The position numbers were made by a program, and so were the translations under genes. 11,044 bases of DNA, taken from positions 1 to 11,044 of the forward strand of contig JAIUMB010000077.1 of NCBI GenBank assembly GCA_022565745.1, written 5' to 3'. Shown one piece after another: positions 6,311 to 11,044 of the stretch. Numbering within the stretch: position 1 is the first letter of the stretch; each line of letters begins with the position of its first letter. The notes beneath the pieces are model-generated. The model saw nothing but the letters and a program-made list of their open reading frames with translations. It did no database searches and had not been told where the DNA came from. Source of the stretch: Cryomorphaceae bacterium (GTDB taxonomy: Bacteria; Bacteroidota; Bacteroidia; Flavobacteriales; Schleiferiaceae).

Positions 6311-6355
6311 TAAATAAAAAATGCATAAGTTGAGCAAATTGTTCAACTTATGCAT
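6311..6355 (-). terminator. Strong intrinsic terminator of the receptor/lipoprotein operon
   Basis: ATGCATAAGTTGA (6321-6333) and TCAACTTATGCAT (6343-6355) form a perfect 13-bp inverted repeat, and part of the 9-nt loop can pair further. On the minus strand the hairpin runs directly into TTTTTATTTA, the T-tract expected of a rho-independent terminator. It lies 95 nt after the stop of the large lipoprotein gene and before the small lipoprotein gene, so it separates the two transcription units. The plus-strand side has no T-run. Confidence 0.85.
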
Positions 6356-6407
6356 CAAAAATTACACCATGAATTTGTAGATTTTTTAATTGTCAGTACA
6401 GAAGCAG

Positions 6408-6429
6408 CTCATGCTCACTTGAGAATGAG
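6408..6429. repeat. Imperfect inverted repeat in the 3' untranslated region
   Basis: CTCATGCTCA (6408-6417) and TGAGAATGAG (6420-6429) are inverted repeats with one mismatch and a 2-nt centre. They lie 21-42 nt after the stop of the large lipoprotein gene. In RNA they would make a short hairpin that might protect the 3' end; no T-run follows, so it is not a terminator by itself. Confidence 0.4.
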
Positions 6430-6449
6430 ATATTCTGTTTTGTCAATTA

Positions 6450-7877
6450 TTAGTATTCTGCGTTTACGGGATCAAATTCAGTCCAACCGGCAGTCCAGTT
6501 GTCCGTGCCAAATCCACCGATAAAGTTGACGCTGGTGTCAAAGAAACCAGAGCGATTGGTCTCGTTAAACTTTGGATTGCTAAAGTCAGCCCCAGAAGTG
6601 AGTGTTCCATTGCTCACTGCATAGTTGGGGTTTGATGGGTAGTTGCTGGCCAATTGATTGGGACCATAGAACAAGCTTGGGTCGATGCCCATGTTGGTAT
6701 AAATGGTCAATTCACTTTCACTTTGAGGGCCTACCAAAGTGGTGTTTTTGCTTTCCCAGTAAGACTCAACATCAGCAACATCAACGCCGCTGCCTGCACG
6801 AAACTTGTTGCCTGCGTTAGGTGCAATCATGATGTTATTTTCCAAAACACCAATATTTCTGGATGTGTAGTTTTCATATACTGAAGGTTGATTCATTCTT
6901 AAACCACGAGGGTATCCAGCAAATACGGAGTTAAAGATAGATACAGCAGTGCGACGTCTTAAGTCGATGGCATGTGCATAGTTGTTGTTGCTCACGCGGT
7001 CTCCAACGCGGATTGGGCCAAAGACAGTAACGTTAGAAAAAGTACCAGTGGTATAAGGCTCGACATCGTTGTCATTGGGGCCGTTATCACATTCAAAAGC
7101 GTTTGATTCAGACTGGTCGGCAAATCCTGGATAGCGAACAACCAAACCGTATTGAACGTTTCCGCTCCAACCGTAGTCGCAGTCAAAGTCGTCGTCCCAC
7201 ATGGCGTGTGAGATAAAATATTTGCCGTCTACGGTACCACCAAACCATTCAAATCCGTCGTCACCACCAAAGGAAACCATATTGTATTCCATTACCGTAC
7301 CGCGACCTACACCACCCATGGTGATGGAGTTGGTTTCGTTGTTGGGGGTCAATTCAATTCCGCCAAATTCAACGCGAACGTATTTTAATACGCCACTGCT
7401 TTCGTTGTCGTTGGCTGTGCTGTTGGTTGTTCCAAAGTTTACCTCTGGGGTTATGCCTTCTATAGCCGGGTTGTTTTGGTTCACATTGGCGTTACCTAGA
7501 ATAACCAAACCACCCCAATCACCGCGGTCTCTTACACCTACTTCTTGGTTTGAGGTAAATACAATGGGCTGAGAAGCTGTGCCTTCGGCCATGATTTTTC
7601 CGCCTTTGTCAATGACTAAGGTTCCGCGGGTGCGCTTGTCTCCAAAAATGACCGTACCAGGCTCAATGGTAAGGGTTTTGCCATCTCTTACAAAAACTTG
7701 TCCTTTAAGTAGATACTTCTCTTCTTTTTTTAAGGTCATGTTGTCGAGGTCACCAGTTAACTCCACCAAATCGGTGTTGTTGCCATTTCCTCCGTTTGAG
7801 TCGTCGTCTTTTTTACAGGCCGACAACAAAATGGCTACCGAAGCGGCCAGTGTTAAAAAACGATTGTTGATTTTCAT
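6450..7877 (-). CDS. Surface lipoprotein with beta-helix-like repeats, partner of TonB receptor
   Basis: The 475-residue protein starts with a lipoprotein signal peptide ending LLSAC (C21). The next residues, KKDDD, resemble the Bacteroidota lipoprotein export signal (Lys then acidic residues), so display on the cell surface is likely. A Gly/Asn/Asp-rich linker (27-36) follows. Residues 55-130 contain beta-strand turns typical of right-handed beta-helix proteins (LTIEPGTVIFG, GTLVIDKGGKIMAEGT, GDWGGLVILGNA). The middle carries SFGGDDGFEWFGGTVDGKYF (202-221) and the acidic cluster DDDFDCDYG (228-236), a possible calcium site; C233 and C263 are the only mature-part cysteines I noted beyond C21 and could form a disulphide. 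Proteins of this kind are common beside TonB receptors in Bacteroidota, sometimes with uninformative or wrong automated names. The gene lies 38 nt after the receptor gene and probably shares its transcript. Ligand capture for the receptor is inference; it shows no SusD-like helical repeats. Confidence 0.85.
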   Translation of the reverse strand: MKINNRFLTLAASVAILLSACKKDDDSNGGNGNNTDLVELTGDLDNMTLKKEEKYLLKGQVFVRDGKTLTIEPGTVIFGDKRTRGTLVIDKGGKIMAEGTASQPIVFTSNQEVGVRDRGDWGGLVILGNANVNQNNPAIEGITPEVNFGTTNSTANDNESSGVLKYVRVEFGGIELTPNNETNSITMGGVGRGTVMEYNMVSFGGDDGFEWFGGTVDGKYFISHAMWDDDFDCDYGWSGNVQYGLVVRYPGFADQSESNAFECDNGPNDNDVEPYTTGTFSNVTVFGPIRVGDRVSNNNYAHAIDLRRRTAVSIFNSVFAGYPRGLRMNQPSVYENYTSRNIGVLENNIMIAPNAGNKFRAGSGVDVADVESYWESKNTTLVGPQSESELTIYTNMGIDPSLFYGPNQLASNYPSNPNYAVSNGTLTSGADFSNPKFNETNRSGFFDTSVNFIGGFGTDNWTAGWTEFDPVNAEY

Positions 7878-7915
7878 GTTAGATTAGATTAATTGTTACA
7901 AATAGTGAATTACAC

Positions 7916-10720
7916 TTAGTTTAGTCGTATGGTAAACGACAATGTGGTTAATGAGCCTACTTGGTAGGCTATGACTTCGTGATCTTTATCATTGATAACC
8001 TCGTTGCGGTCTGAATCTTGGTAGAAGCGGAAGGCGTAGTTGAGAATGTTTTGTACACCAAATTTCATATCGACGATTTTATTCAATCGCTTACTTAGTG
8101 AAAAGTCAAGAGCGTGACGAGGGCGTTCATAAATCGTGGGGAAGTTGTCATCGCCTACGGCAAAGATGCGTGGTCCAAACACGTTGTATTGTAAAGCTAT
8201 GTCTAGGTGGGTCTTGGCATCGTTATAGTAAAGTCCGGTATTGATGATGTAAGGGGATTGGCCTTCCAAAGGTCGGATTTGTGTTTGTGCAACTGCGGTG
8301 GCACCTAGGTCAACCATACTGATGATGTAGCTGGCATTTAGGTTGACAGAGAAATTGTCAAACACCGTACCTGGGGCACGATCGCGCATTGATAAACGCA
8401 CCTCCATTTCTGCACCATAGTTTTGCGCCCAATCGGCATTCATGTAAGAAAATGAAGGTTGTTCGCTGGTAATAACCGAGCGATTTTCTATTGGGTTATC
8501 GAAGTACTTGTAGAATACGCCCAAACTGATTACCTCACCAACGCGGGGGTAATACTCCCATCTTGTGTCTAAGTTTTGAATCACGGCCATTTGTAGGTTC
8601 TGGTCTCCGTAGCGTACGGCCTGTAATTTGTAGTCGTAAAAGAGAAAAGGCGCCAACTCTCTAAATTCTGGTCGATTGACTGTTGTCATAGCACTAAACC
8701 TCACCTGACTTTTAGGTGTAGTCATGTAGGAAGCATTAAAGAATGGCAATGTGGCGAAAATGGGATTGAAGACCTCTATGTCATTGAAGTTGTCATTAGA
8801 CAATAACTGCTGCATATTGTATTCGCCTCTTATTCCTCCTGAGAAGTTGAAGCGTTTCCAGGGGTATACGACCTTTACATATGCGGCATTGAGAAAATTA
8901 CTGGCGGTATACGAGTCGATGGGACGCGTGCCCTCTTCGAGCACCAATCCATTTTCGTGACTGATGTTTTCTGGGGCAAAAATATCGGAAAGAGGAAGTC
9001 TGATGATTTCTTCTTGAACTTCTGGTGAATTAAATCCCGGGTAAAGGTATGAGAAGTATCTACTGGTAAAAGATCGTGCCCGGTAATCGCCATAATAGCC
9101 GACCTTTAATTCTCTTACTTGGTTGCCATTGCGACCAATTTCGCGGGTATAATTAAAGCCCCAGTTGTTCGATGTTTCACTTAAATTGCCCCAATATCTT
9201 CCAGTTTCGAAGATGTTGGAAGAGGGAGGAAGCATCATCAAAAAGGGATCCTCGTCGGCGGCATCTAAATTCCTCAACGTTCTAAATCGTCGAAGATCGG
9301 GTTCGTTTTCTCCGAGATAGCTAAAGCCTACGACCCAATCGTAGCGGTCTTTATCCGCAGCATAATGTATCCCTTCTAGTTGACCACTGTAAATGGTGCG
9401 ACTACGATAGCCCAATAGGTAGTTTCTCCATTCGTCATCAGGGCGCTGTAAAAAATTCCTTCCACTGCGAATGATGGTTTCATTTTCGCCAATTTGTGCA
9501 AACATATTGGAGAACTTGTAGGTGTTGTTGGCATCGGAGTAGGTCCAGTTAGACAATACATTTACGCTGTTGTCTTTGCTGTATTGCATATCGTTGTATT
9601 GTTCCCAAGGGAGAATGTCCCGTGTTTGGTCAACCCACTCAAAGTAGCGGTTAAATGAGCGCTCATATTGAACTTGGCTTTGACTAAGTCCGATATAGGT
9701 GTACGATGACAATGGGTTGCCATTGATGTTGTACTTTCTTCCAAGACTAATACCTACACCCATATCCGGCATGGCTGTTCTTTTTAAAGGTTCAAAGTTG
9801 TTGGGTAGTTCTCTTGCAAACTCAGCCTTTTCAGGTGAACGGTTATTCAGTCCTTGGTAATCGAAAGTACTGGGGAAATTTGCTGGCAGTGCGCGAAAAC
9901 CATTATCGAAACCCATAAAGTCGGTTGCTGATCCTTTGCTTTGGAAATGAGGTCTAAAGGTTGTTGCTTCGCGGTATCCAACGTCGAAGTGTAGTTTGGT
10001 GAAAGATTCGGTAACTTCACTTCGCGTGGTGATTTTAATGATTCCTCCAGCAAAATCGCCTGGCATATCTGGAGCGCCGGATTTATAAACCATCATACGA
10101 TCGATGGCGCCACTGGAAAGTAAGTCAAACGCAAAGGTTCGTTTATCCACTTCAGTGCTGGGGGCAATGACGTTGTTGATGAGCACATTGTTATAACGCT
10201 CGCTGATTCCACGGATCATCACAAAGCGATTTGAAACGATGGTTACGCCCGGCACCCGCTGCATGGCTTGAGCTGCATTGCCATCTTGTGATTTTTGTAT
10301 TTGTTGCATGGAGATACCAGACACCACTTCCTTGGCGTCTTTCGTAGCCATTACCAAAGCTTTTTCTGTATTGTAAACACGTTCTGCCGTTACTGTTGCG
10401 CCCTGTAAAGCGGATGCAGATTCTTTTAATGTGGAGTTTGGTAATAGATTTTGACCGGGCTTTATTTCTACAACTTTTTCTATTGTTTCATAACCCAAAT
10501 ACGACACCGATATGGTGTATTTACCGGATCGTATTCTATCGATTTGAAAGAACCCATCTATATTGGTGGAGGTTCCGTAAACGTGGTCGTTGTTTTTTAC
10601 CAACACATTCACTCCAATCAAAGGTTGCTTGTCTGTGTCTGTTATGGTTCCTGTTAAAGATGCATTTTGTCCGTATGATTTAACACAAACAAACAAAATT
10701 ATCAAAACGTAATGGCGCAT
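7916..10720 (-). CDS. TonB-dependent outer-membrane receptor with carboxypeptidase-like N-terminal domain
   Basis: The 934-residue protein imports a ligand across the outer membrane using energy from TonB-ExbBD. A signal peptide (1-17, hydrophobic VLIILFVCV, ending KSYG) is followed by a carboxypeptidase-regulatory-like beta-sandwich (about 20-100: LTGTITDTDKQPLIGVNV, then GTSTNIDGFFQIDRI and SVSYLGYE). The plug domain follows at about 130-235, with AMQRVPGV (152-159), MIRGISERYNNVLINN (168-183), STEVDKRTFAFDLL and PDMPGDFAGGIIKITTR. The rest is a 22-stranded-type beta barrel ending in LTTLSFTIRLN. No STN signalling domain is present, so it is unlikely to signal to an anti-sigma factor. The RGxSERYNNVxxN plug variant is typical of a widespread subfamily, and its ligand cannot be read from sequence. 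It heads the operon with the adjacent surface lipoprotein; the neighbouring PhoB/PhoR-like genes hint at phosphorus acquisition. Confidence 0.93.
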   Translation of the reverse strand: MRHYVLIILFVCVKSYGQNASLTGTITDTDKQPLIGVNVLVKNNDHVYGTSTNIDGFFQIDRIRSGKYTISVSYLGYETIEKVVEIKPGQNLLPNSTLKESASALQGATVTAERVYNTEKALVMATKDAKEVVSGISMQQIQKSQDGNAAQAMQRVPGVTIVSNRFVMIRGISERYNNVLINNVIAPSTEVDKRTFAFDLLSSGAIDRMMVYKSGAPDMPGDFAGGIIKITTRSEVTESFTKLHFDVGYREATTFRPHFQSKGSATDFMGFDNGFRALPANFPSTFDYQGLNNRSPEKAEFARELPNNFEPLKRTAMPDMGVGISLGRKYNINGNPLSSYTYIGLSQSQVQYERSFNRYFEWVDQTRDILPWEQYNDMQYSKDNSVNVLSNWTYSDANNTYKFSNMFAQIGENETIIRSGRNFLQRPDDEWRNYLLGYRSRTIYSGQLEGIHYAADKDRYDWVVGFSYLGENEPDLRRFRTLRNLDAADEDPFLMMLPPSSNIFETGRYWGNLSETSNNWGFNYTREIGRNGNQVRELKVGYYGDYRARSFTSRYFSYLYPGFNSPEVQEEIIRLPLSDIFAPENISHENGLVLEEGTRPIDSYTASNFLNAAYVKVVYPWKRFNFSGGIRGEYNMQQLLSNDNFNDIEVFNPIFATLPFFNASYMTTPKSQVRFSAMTTVNRPEFRELAPFLFYDYKLQAVRYGDQNLQMAVIQNLDTRWEYYPRVGEVISLGVFYKYFDNPIENRSVITSEQPSFSYMNADWAQNYGAEMEVRLSMRDRAPGTVFDNFSVNLNASYIISMVDLGATAVAQTQIRPLEGQSPYIINTGLYYNDAKTHLDIALQYNVFGPRIFAVGDDNFPTIYERPRHALDFSLSKRLNKIVDMKFGVQNILNYAFRFYQDSDRNEVINDKDHEVIAYQVGSLTTLSFTIRLN

Positions 10721-10860
10721 ACGGCGATGTTTAAATTCACCGCAAATGTTTCAACAAATTCAGGTCACGGTCATGAACGAATGATTAACAGTAATAAAAT
10801 TATTTCAAGCAAAAAAATTTAATTAATAATGTTTGTTAAGTATCATAAAAACAAACGATT

Positions 10861-10872
10861 TTTCAATTGAAA
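10861..10872. repeat. 12-bp perfect palindrome upstream of the receptor operon
   Basis: TTTCAATTGAAA is its own reverse complement and lies about 140 nt before the receptor ATG. It could be a dimeric-regulator site, but short AT-rich palindromes arise by chance in such DNA. Confidence 0.35.
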
Positions 10873-10905
10873 TAAGGTATAATTACTTTTTTTGAATGTT
10901 AATTG

Positions 10906-10916
10906 CTGTTTAACAG
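10906..10916. repeat. CTGTT/AACAG inverted repeat upstream of the receptor operon
   Basis: CTGTTTAACAG is a 5-bp inverted repeat around one base. The half TTAACAG recurs at 10785-10791. The site may belong to a regulator but has no independent support. Confidence 0.25.
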
Positions 10917-11044
10917 AATGGACATATTAAGCCATTGTTATTTGATTGTTTTGGACGTAAAAAATGAATAAGTCTATGAATATTAAGAATAATGGTTCTG
11001 GTATTTTTAAACAATCATAAATCAACTTAATTTTTGTTCTTAAA

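Larger units (their letters stand above)
10721..11044. other. AT-rich non-coding region upstream of the TonB receptor operon
   Basis: No credible gene is seen in these 324 nt; the longest open stretches are short and have no protein-like features. The region is strongly AT-rich and should contain the receptor operon promoter, but I found only one-mismatch versions of TAnnTTTG on the minus strand (TGAATTTG and AACATTTG, within about 45 nt of the ATG). It holds the palindrome TTTCAATTGAAA, an inverted CTGTT/AACAG pair, and a TTGTTAT/TTGTTTT direct repeat. Confidence 0.7.

Noticed and set aside
7201..7887. Two long plus-strand open frames (123 and 102 codons) opposite the large lipoprotein gene
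   Set aside because: They mirror the codon pattern of the real minus-strand gene; their Pro/Ser/Thr-rich translations are typical of antisense shadows.
10396..10683. Plus-strand open frames of 95 and 68 codons opposite the receptor N-terminus
   Set aside because: The minus strand encodes an intact signal peptide and carboxypeptidase-like domain here, so these are shadows.
10963..11019. Short plus-strand frame beginning ATGAATAAG at the right end
   Set aside because: It encodes only 18 residues with no ribosome-binding or family support, in AT-rich non-coding DNA.

Overview
The window looks like a chromosomal segment of a Bacteroidota bacterium, most likely Flavobacteriales or a marine relative. 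The evidence is a moderately AT-rich composition, a TonB-dependent receptor with an N-terminal carboxypeptidase-regulatory-like domain, a lipoprotein whose mature N-terminus (C-K-K-D-D-D) resembles the Bacteroidota surface-export signal, absence of obvious Shine-Dalgarno sequences, and two matches to the Bacteroidota -7 promoter element TAnnTTTG. No mobile element, CRISPR array, tRNA or rRNA was seen.

Left part (1-2884, minus strand): a tightly packed operon reads surE, a 106-residue three-helix membrane protein, lpxB, and a SpoIID/LytB-domain protein that runs off the left edge. Junctions overlap by 4, 11 and 4 nt, so translational coupling is likely. The genes connect nucleotide housekeeping, lipid A disaccharide synthesis and probable peptidoglycan remodelling. 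Divergent from surE lies a YugP-like membrane zinc metallopeptidase (2989-3672, plus strand), which ends at a compact bidirectional terminator.

Middle part (3702-5464, minus strand): a PhoB-like response regulator is followed by a PhoR-like histidine kinase that has almost no extracytoplasmic sensor. The leader of the regulator gene (5465-5651) is rich in candidate regulatory structure: a Pho-box-like 11-bp direct repeat, a 16-bp perfect palindrome, a 12-bp inverted repeat, and three GTAA units spaced exactly 12 bp apart.

Right part (5652-10720, minus strand): a TonB-dependent outer-membrane receptor is followed 38 nt later by a probable surface lipoprotein with a predicted beta-helix-like fold. 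A strong hairpin terminator follows, then a separate small lipoprotein of unknown function. The receptor/lipoprotein pair has the logic of a SusCD-type uptake pair, but the lipoprotein is not SusD-like. Its position next to phoB/phoR-like genes suggests, without proving, a role in scavenging phosphate or organic phosphorus. The last 324 nt (10721-11044) hold no gene and form the AT-rich upstream region of the receptor operon.

Nothing here is clearly a wholly new system. The best candidates for follow-up are the receptor/lipoprotein pair beside the two-component system, the small membrane protein wedged between surE and lpxB, and the SpoIID-like protein at the end of that operon.
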